Source: Clavibacter tessellarius
Lineage (GTDB): Bacteria > Actinomycetota > Actinomycetes > Actinomycetales > Microbacteriaceae
Assembly: GCF_001618005.1 (NCBI RefSeq)
Contig: NZ_LQXA01000053.1
Location: 100,739-164,738, forward strand
Direction of reading: 5' to 3'
Length of the DNA stretch: 64,000 bases
Shown here piece after piece: positions 55,796-64,000 of the stretch. How positions within the stretch are numbered: the stretch's first letter is position 1; each line of letters begins with the position of its first letter. A program made the translations under genes and the position numbers. The notes below the pieces were generated by a model. That model saw nothing but the letters and a program-made list of their open reading frames with translations. It did no database searches and had not been told where the DNA came from.

Positions 55796-56557
55796 ATGAC
55801 CTCCGACGCCCCCGGCACGCCCGCCCGCTCCGACCTCGCCTCCTCGTTCGGCGCGGTCGCCGACCAGTACGACCGCGTGCGGCCCGGGTACCCCGACGAG
55901 GCCGTCGACTGGATGCTCCCCGCGGGCTCCCGCCGCGTCGTCGACCTGGGCGCCGGCACCGGCAAGCTCACCCGGCTCCTCGCCGCCCGCGGCCTCGCCG
56001 TCACCGCGGTGGAGCCCGACGCCGGGATGCGCCGGGTGCTCGCCGCATCCGCCCCCGACGTCGACGTCCGCGCGGGCAGCGGCGAGGCGATCCCCCTGGG
56101 CGACGGCGAGGAGGACGCGGTCCTCGTCGCGCAGGCGTGGCACTGGATGGACGCGGGCGAGGCGGCGCGCGAGTGCGCCCGCGTCCTCCGACCCGGCGGG
56201 CGCCTCGGCATCGTGTGGAACAACCTGGACACGGAGGTCGACTGGGTCCGCGAGTTCGACGCCCTGCTGCACCCGGCGGGGTCGCGTTCCTCCAACACCG
56301 CCCCCGAGCCCGGCCCGTTCCCCGGCTTCGGCCCGGTCGAGCACGCGTCCTTCCCGCACGTCCAGCGCCTGTCGCCGGAGGACGCGGTGGCGTTCGCCGG
56401 GTCCATCAGCGTCGTCAGCACGCTGCCCGAGGACGCGCGCGCCCGCCTCCTCGACGACATCCGGACGCTCCTGGCCGGCCACCCGGACACGGCGGGGCGC
56501 GACGTGCTCGAGCTCCCGTGGCGCGCCGACGCGTACCGGTCCCAGCTCGGCGGCTGA
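55796..56557 (+). CDS. class I SAM-dependent methyltransferase
   Basis: A 253-residue methyltransferase: FGAVADQYDRVRPGYPDEAVDWM, SAM motif I VVDLGAGTGKLTRLL, acidic end VTAVEPDAGM, motif DAVLVAQAWHWMD. This is the class that includes trans-aconitate-like or UbiE-like enzymes; the substrate is unknown. It is separated from the ileS T-box by 20-30 bases. ATG 55796 lies six bases after CAGGAT, a possible leaderless start. Confidence 0.85.
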   Translation: MTSDAPGTPARSDLASSFGAVADQYDRVRPGYPDEAVDWMLPAGSRRVVDLGAGTGKLTRLLAARGLAVTAVEPDAGMRRVLAASAPDVDVRAGSGEAIPLGDGEEDAVLVAQAWHWMDAGEAARECARVLRPGGRLGIVWNNLDTEVDWVREFDALLHPAGSRSSNTAPEPGPFPGFGPVEHASFPHVQRLSPEDAVAFAGSISVVSTLPEDARARLLDDIRTLLAGHPDTAGRDVLELPWRADAYRSQLGG

Positions 56558-56584
56558 GCCGCCGGATCCGCCGCCCGGGCGCGC

Positions 56585-56590
56585 TAGCAT
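56585..56590 (+). promoter_or_regulatory. -10 box TAGCAT of the T-box leader
   Basis: TAGCAT gives a start near 56597, the 5' end of the T-box RNA. Confidence 0.5.
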
Positions 56591-56596
56591 GGGGGC

Positions 56597-56800
56597 ACAG
56601 GCATCGATCCGGCCATCACCGGGGAGCCTTCGGAAGAGAGCCCCGCGGGCACGTCGGCGGGGAAGGTAGAACCGAACGGGTCGGGTCCGTCATCGCCTCT
56701 GGAGAGCGGTCGCGCCATGCGCGGCAAGCGGGGTGGTACCGCGCTCGGGATCCGCACACGGCATCCGGGCGTCCTCGCGGAGATCCCCATCGCCGCAGGA
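56597..56800 (+). ncRNA. Ile-specific translational T-box riboswitch of ileS
   Basis: Short stem I presents the codon ATC in CCGGCCATCACCGGGG. A central stem follows around GGGTCCGTCATCG. The T-box with bulge is GGGTGGTACCGCG, containing the TGGT that pairs with the tRNA ACCA end. Then GCGGAGATCCCC can sequester the ribosome site AGGAG at 56798-56802. No T-run is present, so it works on translation, as in other actinobacterial ileS leaders. Uncharged tRNA-Ile would open the ribosome site. Confidence 0.9.
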
Positions 56801-56806
56801 GATGCC

Positions 56807-59800
56807 ATGACCTACCCCCGTCCCGTCCCCGACGACCCGACCGCGCCCGACCAGGTGGCCGCCAGTCCGCGCTTCCCCGACGTCGAGAAGGGGATCCTCG
56901 CGTTCTGGAAGCGCGACGACACCTTCCGCGCCTCCGTCGAGCGGCGCGAGGGATGCGACGAGTGGGTCTTCTACGACGGTCCGCCCTTCGCCAACGGGCT
57001 GCCGCACTACGGGCACCTCCTCACCGGCTACGCCAAGGACGCCTTCCCGCGCTTCCAGACCATGCGCGGCAAGCAGGTCCACCGCCGCTTCGGCTGGGAC
57101 ACGCACGGCCTCCCCGCCGAGCTCGAGGCGATGCGCCAGCTCGGCATCACCGAGAAGAGCGAGATCGAGCAGATGGGCGTCGAGGAGTTCAACGCCGTCG
57201 CCCGCCGCTCGGTGCTCGAGTACACGGGCGAGTGGGAGGAGTACGTCACCCGCTCCGCGCGCTGGGTCGACTTCGAGGACGACTACAAGACGCTCGACGT
57301 CGACTTCATGGAGTCGGTCATCTGGGCCTTCAAGCAGCTGCACGAGAAGGGCCTCGCCTACGAGGGGTTCCGCGTGCTGCCGTACTGCTGGCACGACCAG
57401 ACGCCGCTGAGCAACCACGAGCTGCGGATGGACGACGACGTCTACCGCATGCGCCAGGACCAGTCGGTCACCGTCACGTTCCCGCTCGTGGGCGCCAAGG
57501 CGGAGTCGCTCGGCCTCACGGCCGTGCGCGCGCTCGCCTGGACGACCACGCCCTGGACCCTGCCCACCAACATGGCGCTCGCGGTCGGGCCGGACATCGC
57601 CTACGCCGTCGTGCCCGCCGGGCCCGCGGGGACGCCCGACGCCGAGGCGCCGGACGCGCTGCCCCGGGAGTCGTCGGTGCAGCTCGCCGCCGAGGTGCTC
57701 GGATCCGAGTACCTCATCGCCCAGGACCTGGTGGGGAACTACGCCAAGGACCTCGGCTACGCATCCGCCGACGAGGCCCGCGCCGCCGTCTCCCGCACCG
57801 TGCTCGGCCGCCAGCTCGAGGGCGTCGCCTACGACCGCCTCTGGGACTTCTACGCCGACACGGAGCGCTTCGGCACGGAGAACGCCTGGCAGGTGCTCGT
57901 CGCCGACTACGTCACGACCACCGACGGCACCGGCATCGTCCACCAGGCCCCGGCCTACGGCGAGGAGGACCAGCAGGTCTGCGCCGCGGCCGGCATCCCC
58001 GTGATCCTGTCGCTCGACGAGGGCGGCCGCTTCGTCGACACCGTGCCCGAGGTCGCCGGCGAGCTGTGGTCGGATGCGGGCAAGACGCTCACGCGCATGC
58101 TCAAGGCGCAGGGCCGCCTCATCCGCCAGGCCAGCTACGAGCACTCCTACCCGCACTGCTGGCGCTGCAAGAACCCGCTCATCTACAAGGCGGTCTCCAG
58201 CTGGTTCGTGCGCGTCACCGACTTCCGCGACGACATGGTGCGCCTCAACCAGGACATCACGTGGACGCCCGAGAACGTCAAGGACGGCCAGTTCGGCAAG
58301 TGGATCGGCAACGCGCGCGACTGGTCGATCAGCCGCAACCGGTTCTGGGGAAGCCCCATCCCGGTGTGGAAGAGCGACGACCCCGCGTACCCGCGCGTCG
58401 ACGTGTACGGCAGCCTCGACGAGCTCGAGGCCGACTTCGGCGTGCGCCCGACCGACCTGCACCGCCCGTTCATCGACGAGCTCACCCGCCCGAACCCCGA
58501 CGACCCGACGGGGAGGAGCACCATGCGCCGCATCGAGGACGTGCTCGACGTCTGGTTCGACTCCGGATCCATGCCCTTCGCGCAGGTGCACTACCCGTTC
58601 GAGAACCGCGAGTGGTTCGACGAGCACAGTCCGGCGGACTTCATCGTCGAGTACATCGGCCAGACCCGCGGGTGGTTCTACACCCTGCACGCGCTGTCGA
58701 CCGCGCTGTTCGAGCGGCCGGCGTTCTCCAGCGTCGTCAGCCACGGCATCGTCCTCGGCAACGACGGGCAGAAGATGTCGAAGTCGCTCCGCAACTACCC
58801 GGACGTCAACGAGGTGTTCGACCGCGACGGATCCGACGCCATGCGCTGGTTCCTCCTCGCGAGCCCCGTGCTCCGCGGCGGCAACCTCGTGGTCACCGAG
58901 GAGGGCATCCGCGAGGGCGTCCGCCAGGTGCTGCTCCCGCTCTGGAGCACGTGGTACTTCTTCTCGCTCTACGCGAACTCCGCGCAGCCCGGCGGCTACG
59001 AGGCCAGGCGCGACACGACGAGCGACGACGTCCTGGACCGCTACATCCTCGCCCGCACGCGCCGCCTCGTCACCGAGGTCACCGAGCACATGACCGCGCT
59101 CGACTCGACCCTCGCCGCCGCGTCCCTCCGCGACTTCGCCGACGTGCTCACCAACTGGTACGTGCGCCGCAGTCGCGACCGGTTCTGGGCGGGCGTCGAG
59201 TCGCAGTCGGACGGCACCGTCACCGGCACGCAGGCGTTCGACACGCTCCACACGGTCCTCGAGACCGTGACGCGCGTGGCGGCGCCGCTCCTGCCGCTCG
59301 TCTCCGAGCGCATCTGGAAGGACCTCACGGGCGGCCGCAGCGTGCACCTCGAGGACTGGCCGGAGCCCGACGACCTGCCCGCCGACGACCGCCTCGTGGA
59401 GGTGATGGACCGGGTGCGCCAGGTCGCGTCGACCGCGCTGTCGCTCCGCAAGCAGTCGGGCCTCCGCGTCCGGCAGCCGCTCGCGCGCCTCACGGTCGTG
59501 AGCGACGACGCGGACGGGCTCGCCCGCTTCGAGGACATCCTCCGCGACGAGCTCAACGTCAAGGCCGTCGCCGTCGAGGAGCTGACCCCCACGAGCGCGG
59601 CCGACGCCGGCATCACGCGCCGCCTCACCGTGAACGCGCGCGTCGCGGGGCCCCGCCTCGGCAAGGGCGTGCAGCAGGTGATCCAGGCGGCCCGCTCCGG
59701 CGACTGGACCGAGGCGGACGGCGAGGTCGTCGCGGGCGGCGTGCCGCTCGTCGCCGGCGAGTACGAGCTCGTGCTGGAGGTGGCCGGAGACCGCGCCGAC

Positions 59801-60127
59801 CAGGCGCTCGCGCTCCTGCCGGGCGGCGGCTTCCTGCTGCTCGACACCGCGCTCACCCCCGAGCTCGAGGCCGAGGGTCTCGCGCGCGACGTGGTGCGGA
59901 ACGTGCAGGACGCGCGGAAGGGCGCGGGGCTCGACGTGAGCGACCGCATCGCCCTCGTGATCCGGCTCGATGCGGCGGGCGCCGAGGCCGCCGAGCGGTT
60001 CCGCGACCTCATCGCGCGTGAGACCCTGGCGGTGGCGCTGCGGATCGACGCGGACGCCGAGGCGACGGCGTCCGGCATCGTCGTCGGCGGCGGATCGCCC
60101 CTGGACATCGAGGTGGAGCGAGCATGA
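56807..60127 (+). CDS. ileS: isoleucine-tRNA ligase (large, type 2)
   Basis: A class I synthetase of 1106 residues. The HIGH motif appears as [10 protein letters not shown] and KMSKS as [13 protein letters not shown]. The CP1 editing domain follows the first motif ([18 protein letters not shown]). A long C-terminal extension is present, which is typical of the IleS2 (eukaryote-like) group; some such enzymes resist mupirocin, but this cannot be told from sequence alone. ATG 56807 sits just after AGGAG. It is controlled by the upstream T-box and overlaps folC by ATGA. Confidence 0.96.
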   Translation: MTYPRPVPDDPTAPDQVAASPRFPDVEKGILAFWKRDDTFRASVERREGCDEWVFYDGPPFANGLPHYGHLLTGYAKDAFPRFQTMRGKQVHRRFGWDTHGLPAELEAMRQLGITEKSEIEQMGVEEFNAVARRSVLEYTGEWEEYVTRSARWVDFEDDYKTLDVDFMESVIWAFKQLHEKGLAYEGFRVLPYCWHDQTPLSNHELRMDDDVYRMRQDQSVTVTFPLVGAKAESLGLTAVRALAWTTTPWTLPTNMALAVGPDIAYAVVPAGPAGTPDAEAPDALPRESSVQLAAEVLGSEYLIAQDLVGNYAKDLGYASADEARAAVSRTVLGRQLEGVAYDRLWDFYADTERFGTENAWQVLVADYVTTTDGTGIVHQAPAYGEEDQQVCAAAGIPVILSLDEGGRFVDTVPEVAGELWSDAGKTLTRMLKAQGRLIRQASYEHSYPHCWRCKNPLIYKAVSSWFVRVTDFRDDMVRLNQDITWTPENVKDGQFGKWIGNARDWSISRNRFWGSPIPVWKSDDPAYPRVDVYGSLDELEADFGVRPTDLHRPFIDELTRPNPDDPTGRSTMRRIEDVLDVWFDSGSMPFAQVHYPFENREWFDEHSPADFIVEYIGQTRGWFYTLHALSTALFERPAFSSVVSHGIVLGNDGQKMSKSLRNYPDVNEVFDRDGSDAMRWFLLASPVLRGGNLVVTEEGIREGVRQVLLPLWSTWYFFSLYANSAQPGGYEARRDTTSDDVLDRYILARTRRLVTEVTEHMTALDSTLAAASLRDFADVLTNWYVRRSRDRFWAGVESQSDGTVTGTQAFDTLHTVLETVTRVAAPLLPLVSERIWKDLTGGRSVHLEDWPEPDDLPADDRLVEVMDRVRQVASTALSLRKQSGLRVRQPLARLTVVSDDADGLARFEDILRDELNVKAVAVEELTPTSAADAGITRRLTVNARVAGPRLGKGVQQVIQAARSGDWTEADGEVVAGGVPLVAGEYELVLEVAGDRADQALALLPGGGFLLLDTALTPELEAEGLARDVVRNVQDARKGAGLDVSDRIALVIRLDAAGAEAAERFRDLIARETLAVALRIDADAEATASGIVVGGGSPLDIEVERA

Positions 60128-61698
60128 GCGACCAGCGGGGCGGGACGCCCTTCGACGACGACGCAGACGACGTCCGCCGCGACGACGACTTCGAGCCCGA
60201 GACGGACGAGGGCGTCGACGCGGCCGCGCGCGCCCTCGACCCCGACGTCGACGGCCTGAGCGACGACCAGCTCTTCGCCGACGACGCGGCCGAGCTCCGC
60301 CGCGAGGCCGAGCGCTCGATCGTCGCCGGCCGCGAGGTCGACGACGAGAACTACTTCGAGCGCGAGGGGGAGCAGGTCTACCAGGCGCTCCTCGCCCGCG
60401 TCGGCGAACAGGCGCCGCAGCCGCGCCTCACCGCCACCCGCCGCGTCGTCGAGCTGCTCGGCGACGTGCACCGCGCCTACAAGATCGTCCACGTCACGGG
60501 CACCAACGGGAAGACGTCCACGAGCCGGATGGCCGAGAGCATCCTGCGCGCCGCCGGCCTCCGCACGGGCCTGTTCACGAGCCCGCACCTGGTGCGGGTC
60601 AACGAGCGCATCGTGATAGACGGCGAGCCGATCACCGACGAGGCCCTCAGCCGCAACTGGGCCGACGTCGAGCCGTTCATCGACCTCGTCGACCGGGAGC
60701 TCGTGGCCGCGGGGGAGCAGCCCGTCACGTTCTTCGAGGCGCTCACCGTGCTCGCGTTCGCGTCCTTCGCGGACGCCCCCGTGGACGTCGCCGTGGTCGA
60801 GGTCGGCATGGGCGGCGAGTGGGATTCCACCAACGTCGCCGACGGCGAGGTCGCGGTCTTCACGCCCGTGTCGCTCGACCACACGCAGCGTCTGGGATCC
60901 ACCGTCGCGGAGATCGCGCGCACCAAGTCCGGCATCGTGAAGCCGGCGTCGGACGTCGTCTCGAGCGCCCAGGCGCCCGAGGTGGTCGCCGAGCTCACGC
61001 GCGCGGCCGAGCTCACCGAGTCCACCTGGTCCATGGAGGGGGAGCGGTTCCGCCTCCTCGACACGACGCTCGCGGTCGGCGGCCAGGTCATCAGCGTGCA
61101 GGGGCTCGCGGGCACCTACCGGGACGTCTTCCTGCCGCTCTTCGGCGCGCACCAGGCGCAGAACGCCGCGGTCGCGATCGCCGCGGTCGAGTCGTTCCTG
61201 GGCGGCGGCGACCACGCCATCCACGAGGACGTGCTCGCCGAGGGCCTCGCCACCGTGACGAGCCCGGGCCGCCTGCAGGTCGTCGGCACCGAGCCGACCG
61301 TGCTCGTCGACGCCGCGCACAACCCGGCGGGCGCCGCGTCGCTCGCGGCCGCGCTGCCCGTCTACTTCACGTTCGACCGCGTGACCGCGGTGATCGGCGT
61401 GCTCGCCGACAAGGACGCGGAGGGCATCGTGCGGGAGCTCGCGCCCGTCGTGGACCACTTCATCGTCACGCGCTCCGCGTCGGAGCGGTCGGTGGATCCC
61501 GACGAGCTCGCCCGGATCGTGGTGGGCGTCGTCGGCCGCGACCGCGTCACGGTCGAGCCCGACCTCCGGACCGCCCTCGACGACGCGCGCGACTCCGCGG
61601 GCGAGACCGAGAAGGGCGCGGCGCTCGTCACCGGCTCCATCCTCCTCGTGGGCGAGACCATCGAGCACGCGCGCGGCGAGGGCTGGAAGACCGCGTGA
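60124..61698 (+). CDS. folC: bifunctional folylpolyglutamate/dihydrofolate synthase
   Basis: A Mur-ligase-like enzyme of 524 residues that adds glutamate to dihydropteroate and to folates. ATP loop [13 protein letters not shown] is at about 120-132, the catalytic region [16 protein letters not shown] near 222, then [13 protein letters not shown] and the C-terminal ligase domain with DAAHNPAGA. Residues 1-95 form an unusual acidic, probably disordered head ([19 protein letters not shown]) not needed for the core. Start overlaps the ileS stop (ATGA). Strong assignment. Confidence 0.95.
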   Translation: MSDQRGGTPFDDDADDVRRDDDFEPETDEGVDAAARALDPDVDGLSDDQLFADDAAELRREAERSIVAGREVDDENYFEREGEQVYQALLARVGEQAPQPRLTATRRVVELLGDVHRAYKIVHVTGTNGKTSTSRMAESILRAAGLRTGLFTSPHLVRVNERIVIDGEPITDEALSRNWADVEPFIDLVDRELVAAGEQPVTFFEALTVLAFASFADAPVDVAVVEVGMGGEWDSTNVADGEVAVFTPVSLDHTQRLGSTVAEIARTKSGIVKPASDVVSSAQAPEVVAELTRAAELTESTWSMEGERFRLLDTTLAVGGQVISVQGLAGTYRDVFLPLFGAHQAQNAAVAIAAVESFLGGGDHAIHEDVLAEGLATVTSPGRLQVVGTEPTVLVDAAHNPAGAASLAAALPVYFTFDRVTAVIGVLADKDAEGIVRELAPVVDHFIVTRSASERSVDPDELARIVVGVVGRDRVTVEPDLRTALDDARDSAGETEKGAALVTGSILLVGETIEHARGEGWKTA

Positions 61699-62195
61699 GC
61701 ACCGACGGCCGACCGGCCCGCACCCGGCGACCCCGCCCGCCCCGGACGACGGTCGAGATCCTCGGGTCCATCGTCATGGGCTTCCAGGTCATCGTCGTCT
61801 TCCTCGCCAGCCTCGTCGCCTTCGGGCTCCAGGCGGTGCCCGCGCTGCCCGCGCTCGGCGGCGGCGCGCTGCTCGTCCTCGCGATGCTCGCGGTGGTCGG
61901 CTCGCTCCGCACGGCGCTCGGCGTGCGGGCGGGCTGGGTCGTGCAGGTCCTCGTCGTGCTCACCGGCTTCGTGCTGCCCGCCATGTTCGCGGTCGGCGGC
62001 TTCTTCCTGCTCCTGTGGGTCTACGCGATGGTGCAGGGCGCCCGCATCGACCGCGAGAAGGCCGCCGCCCGCGGCGCATGGGAGCAGGCCATGCTCGACG
62101 AGCAGCGGGCCGCGCGATCCGCCGACGTACCGGATGCCGACGACCGCCCCACCGACCACCGACCCACCACCGAGCCGCCGGCTCCCACCCCGTAG
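61695..62195 (+). CDS. DUF4233 membrane protein
   Basis: A 166-residue protein with an Arg-rich head (ARTRRPRPPRTT), then four membrane segments between about 20 and 118 (LGSIVMGFQVIVVFLASLVAFGL, GGALLVLAMLAVVGSL, VVQVLVVLTGFVLPAMFAVGGFFLLLWVYAM). The tail is hydrophilic and Pro-rich. DUF4233 proteins are commonly found right after folC in actinobacteria, as here. Function unknown; it could be linked to folate or nucleotide metabolism by position. GTG 61695 overlaps the folC stop (GTGA). Confidence 0.8.
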   Translation: MSTDGRPARTRRPRPPRTTVEILGSIVMGFQVIVVFLASLVAFGLQAVPALPALGGGALLVLAMLAVVGSLRTALGVRAGWVVQVLVVLTGFVLPAMFAVGGFFLLLWVYAMVQGARIDREKAAARGAWEQAMLDEQRAARSADVPDADDRPTDHRPTTEPPAPTP

Positions 62196-62204
62196 GAGGA
62201 ACCC

Positions 62205-62624
62205 ATGACCGCTCCCGACCAGGAGACCCTCGTCCTCGTCAAGCCCGACGGCGTCGCCCGCGGCCTCACCGGCGAGATCCTCCGCCGCATCGAGGCCAAG
62301 GGCTACCGGATCGTCGACCTGCGCATGGTGCGGGCCGACCGCGCGCTGCTCGAGCAGCACTACGAGGAGCACCAGGGCAAGCCGTTCTACGAGCCGCTCG
62401 TCGCGTTCATGGAGTCGGGCCCGGTGGTCGCCGTGCGCGTCGCCGGGAACCGCGTCATCGAGGGCTTCCGGTCGCTCGCCGGCACGACCGACCCGACGGG
62501 CGCCGCGCCCGGCACGATCCGCGGCGACCTCGGCCGCGACTGGGGCCTCGCCGTCGCGCAGAACCTCGTGCACGGCAGCGACGCGCCCGAGTCGGCCGAG
62601 CGCGAGCTCGCCCTCTGGTTCTAG
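62205..62624 (+). CDS. ndk: nucleoside diphosphate kinase
   Basis: Equilibrates NTP and NDP pools. The 139 residues contain LVLVKPDGVARGLTGEI, the catalytic His in NLVHGSDAPESAEREL, and GTIRGDLGRD. ATG 62205 is preceded by AGGAGG six to nine bases upstream. It ends the ileS-folC-DUF4233-ndk run and is followed by a long hairpin. Confidence 0.96.
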   Translation: MTAPDQETLVLVKPDGVARGLTGEILRRIEAKGYRIVDLRMVRADRALLEQHYEEHQGKPFYEPLVAFMESGPVVAVRVAGNRVIEGFRSLAGTTDPTGAAPGTIRGDLGRDWGLAVAQNLVHGSDAPESAERELALWF

Positions 62625-62632
62625 CTCCCGAC

Positions 62633-62678
62633 ACGACGAGAGGGGCCGACGGGCGATCCGGTCGGCCCCTCTCGTCGT
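62633..62678. terminator. strong bidirectional terminator after ndk
   Basis: A perfect 18-bp stem (ACGACGAGAGGGGCCGAC and its complement) with a 10-base loop at the convergent ndk/VKOR junction. Confidence 0.75.
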
Positions 62679-62687
62679 CCCGGCGCC

Positions 62688-63296
62688 TCAGCCGAGGAGC
62701 GTGGGGATCAGCGCGGGGAACGTCGCGATGATCGCGACGACGATGATCGCGTAGTTGAGCACGACGATCGCCCACGTGTACGGCGCCACCGCGTCGGCGG
62801 CTCGGCGGATCCCCGCGGGCAGCGGCAGCAGCCCGGCGCGGGCGGTGGCCGACAGCGTGCCCCACCACAGCGGGATCATGGCGCTCCACACCAGCAGGCA
62901 GTAGGGGCAGAGCGCGCCGATGACGAAGACGCTCTGCGTGAAGAGCCAGGTGACGAACACCCAGCCCGCGAACGTGCCCATCGCGAACAGGGTCCAGAAC
63001 CACCTCGCGAACCGCGCACCCGCCAGCAGGGCCATGCCGATCACCACGGGCACGACGAACGCGGCCACGCCGATGAGCGGGTTCGGGAAGCCGAACAGCG
63101 ACCCCTGCGGCGACTGGATGACCGTGGCGCAGGAGATGAACGGGTTGACGTCGCAGGACAGCGACGCGCCCGGGTTCTCCAACAGGTGGAGGCGGTCGAG
63201 CACGAGGACGAACGCCCCGATCCACCCGACGACTCCCGTCACGACCAGCAGGAGGGCCAGGGAGCGGGTGTGCACGGGGGCCCGGGTCGCGGTCAT
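62688..63296 (-). CDS. vitamin K epoxide reductase (VKOR) family protein
   Basis: A 202-residue integral membrane protein with four or five helices. The loop pair of cysteines is CDVNPFISC and the active site CPYC (GALCPYCLLVWS). VKOR reoxidises DsbA-like thiol oxidases using menaquinone in actinobacteria. The partner would be a periplasmic or extracellular thioredoxin-like protein. No fused thioredoxin domain is present. It is divergent from the RNase E/G gene. Confidence 0.92.
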   Translation of the reverse strand: MTATRAPVHTRSLALLLVVTGVVGWIGAFVLVLDRLHLLENPGASLSCDVNPFISCATVIQSPQGSLFGFPNPLIGVAAFVVPVVIGMALLAGARFARWFWTLFAMGTFAGWVFVTWLFTQSVFVIGALCPYCLLVWSAMIPLWWGTLSATARAGLLPLPAGIRRAADAVAPYTWAIVVLNYAIIVVAIIATFPALIPTLLG

Positions 63297-63602
63297 GCGG
63301 TGATCATGGCAGACCGGCGGGCCCCGACCCTGACGGCCGGGTGGACGTCGGCGTGCGATACTGGCAGGCAGGTCGTCCCGCCGCGCGGGTCGACCGCCAT
63401 GAAGAGTCTTTCCCGGGGCAGACCCGGGCCGCCAGGCACGTCCGGCGGCGGATAGCCAGTTCCGTACCAGTGCGCACGACCGAAGCCTCGGGCCGGTCGT
63501 CGCAGACCAAGGATCGACGGAGAACCGCGAACGCGGGGATCCACTCGGAGAGCTACCGGGGTACGGCGCGGCCGTACCGCCCGGCTGAGGAGTGCACCAG
63601 AG
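63297..63602 (+). other. long intergenic space and leader of the RNase E/G gene
   Basis: 306 bases with no gene. The last 50 bases hold a GC-rich hairpin (63551-63586). Earlier there are several small dyads (for example ATCGACGG and GCAGACC stretches) but no named RNA. A leader of up to 250 bases is likely. Confidence 0.5.
63551..63586 (+). promoter_or_regulatory. hairpin immediately before the RNase E/G ribosome site
   Basis: Stem centred on GGTACGGC-GCG-GCCGTACC with extensions CCGG/CCGG and one bulge; GAGGAG (63587-63592) follows at once, so folding could hide or expose the ribosome site. Its position suggests control of RNase E/G translation. Confidence 0.55.
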
Positions 63603-64000
63603 ATGGTGGAGAGAGACGAGAACACCGGCAGGAGGCGCCCGCGCCTCTTCGAGCGGCTCACGGGCCGCCGTGCCGAGCCGACCGCGACCGAGGGGACCGA
63701 CGGCGCGTCCGTCCTCCCCGGTGCCGCGACCCCCGAGGCGAGCGGTGCGTCCGCCGCCTCCGAAGCGAAGGGCCGAACCCTGAACGAGAACGAGACCACC
63801 CCGTCCACGCCCGACGAGACGGAGGCGCCGGTCGTCCGACGCTCCCGCCGCGCGAGCGCCGCCGCCTCCGCACCCGCGGGCGCCCCGACGGACGACGCCA
63901 GCGTCGACGCGTCCGCCGCCGTCGCCGCGCCGTCCGAGGGGTCCGCCCCGGATGCGGCCGAGGGGCAGCCGCCCGTGCGGGCGAGCCGCGCGCGTGCCCC
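63603..64000 (+). CDS. rne: ribonuclease E/G, N-terminal part (runs off window)
   Basis: The frame starts at ATG 63603, ten bases past GAGGAG, and is open to the window end (132 codons seen). The visible sequence is a polar, Ala/Pro/Glu-rich disordered region: VERDENTGRRRPRLFERLTGRR, then TEGTDGASVLPGAAT and APVVRRSRRASAAAS. The catalytic S1 and RNase E/G domains lie beyond the window. The call rests on position (downstream of ndk and VKOR, as in related genomes) and on the long disordered N-terminus typical of actinobacterial RNase E. No catalytic motif is visible, so the call is tentative. Confidence 0.6.
   Translation, partial: MVERDENTGRRRPRLFERLTGRRAEPTATEGTDGASVLPGAATPEASGASAASEAKGRTLNENETTPSTPDETEAPVVRRSRRASAAASAPAGAPTDDASVDASAAVAAPSEGSAPDAAEGQPPVRASRARA

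Noticed and set aside
56690..59347. Minus-strand frame of 885 codons opposite ileS
   Set aside because: Antisense to ileS, no family motif, covers the T-box region too.

Overview
The window is about 73% GC and reads as chromosomal DNA of a Microbacteriaceae actinobacterium. The best fit is the plant pathogen Clavibacter michiganensis. This is inferred from a stand-alone secreted expansin, ykoEDC under a TPP riboswitch, a GTP-type PEP carboxykinase, a mycothiol-type DsbA nitroreductase homologue, paired clpP1/clpP2 and a translational T-box before ileS. I saw no insertion sequence, prophage, integrase, CRISPR array, rRNA or replication origin. Base composition looks even throughout.

Layout. 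1-3.1 kb: the 3' end of dinB, two DUF4190-type membrane proteins and ugd. 3.2-9.6 kb: the minus-strand operon treX-treY-treZ (maltodextrin to trehalose), with two TTG starts. 9.8-14.7 kb: a YtfJ/GerW-family protein, a TPP riboswitch with ykoE-ykoD-ykoC and a coupled P-loop kinase, a small acidic protein and a zincin. 14.8-19.3 kb: tRNA-His, orn, a small membrane protein, a thioredoxin-like protein, tRNA-Arg, nadE, hypotheticals and msrA. 19.4-26.5 kb: a small cluster of SSB-like protein, MarR regulator and lipoprotein, then ettA, two thioesterases, a truncated globin and an MscS channel. 26.7-32.5 kb: pepN, a DsbA-family protein, rpiB, a Nei-type glycosylase, dps and tRNA-Gly. 32.7-38.6 kb: tRNA-Pro, tig, a seven-copy 22-bp tandem repeat, clpP1-clpP2, a reverse-strand SfnG-like monooxygenase and clpX. 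38.6-48.7 kb: an M3 peptidase, a methyltransferase, valS with GNAT and small-protein genes, and pckG divergent from a RamB-like regulator. 48.7-54.8 kb: a peptide-type ABC importer (SBP, two permeases, fused double ATPase) divergent from a TetR regulator that carries an in-frame 48-bp duplication. 54.9-64 kb: expansin, methyltransferase, T-box-ileS-folC-DUF4233-ndk, a VKOR protein and the first 132 codons of a probable RNase E/G gene running off the end.

Themes. Many genes have a TAnnnT hexamer exactly 6-7 bases before the start codon and no Shine-Dalgarno, which indicates leaderless transcription. Genes inside operons overlap by 1-4 bases (ATGA, GTGA, TTGA, TGATG). Almost every convergent junction holds a GC-rich perfect hairpin, and beside at least two of these hairpins one arm has been tandemly duplicated. 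Core proteostasis (tig, clpP1P2, clpX), aminoacylation (ileS, valS) and carbon metabolism (trehalose, PEPCK) dominate. The accessory, lifestyle-linked parts are the expansin, the peptide importer with its TetR regulator, and the SfnG-like monooxygenase.
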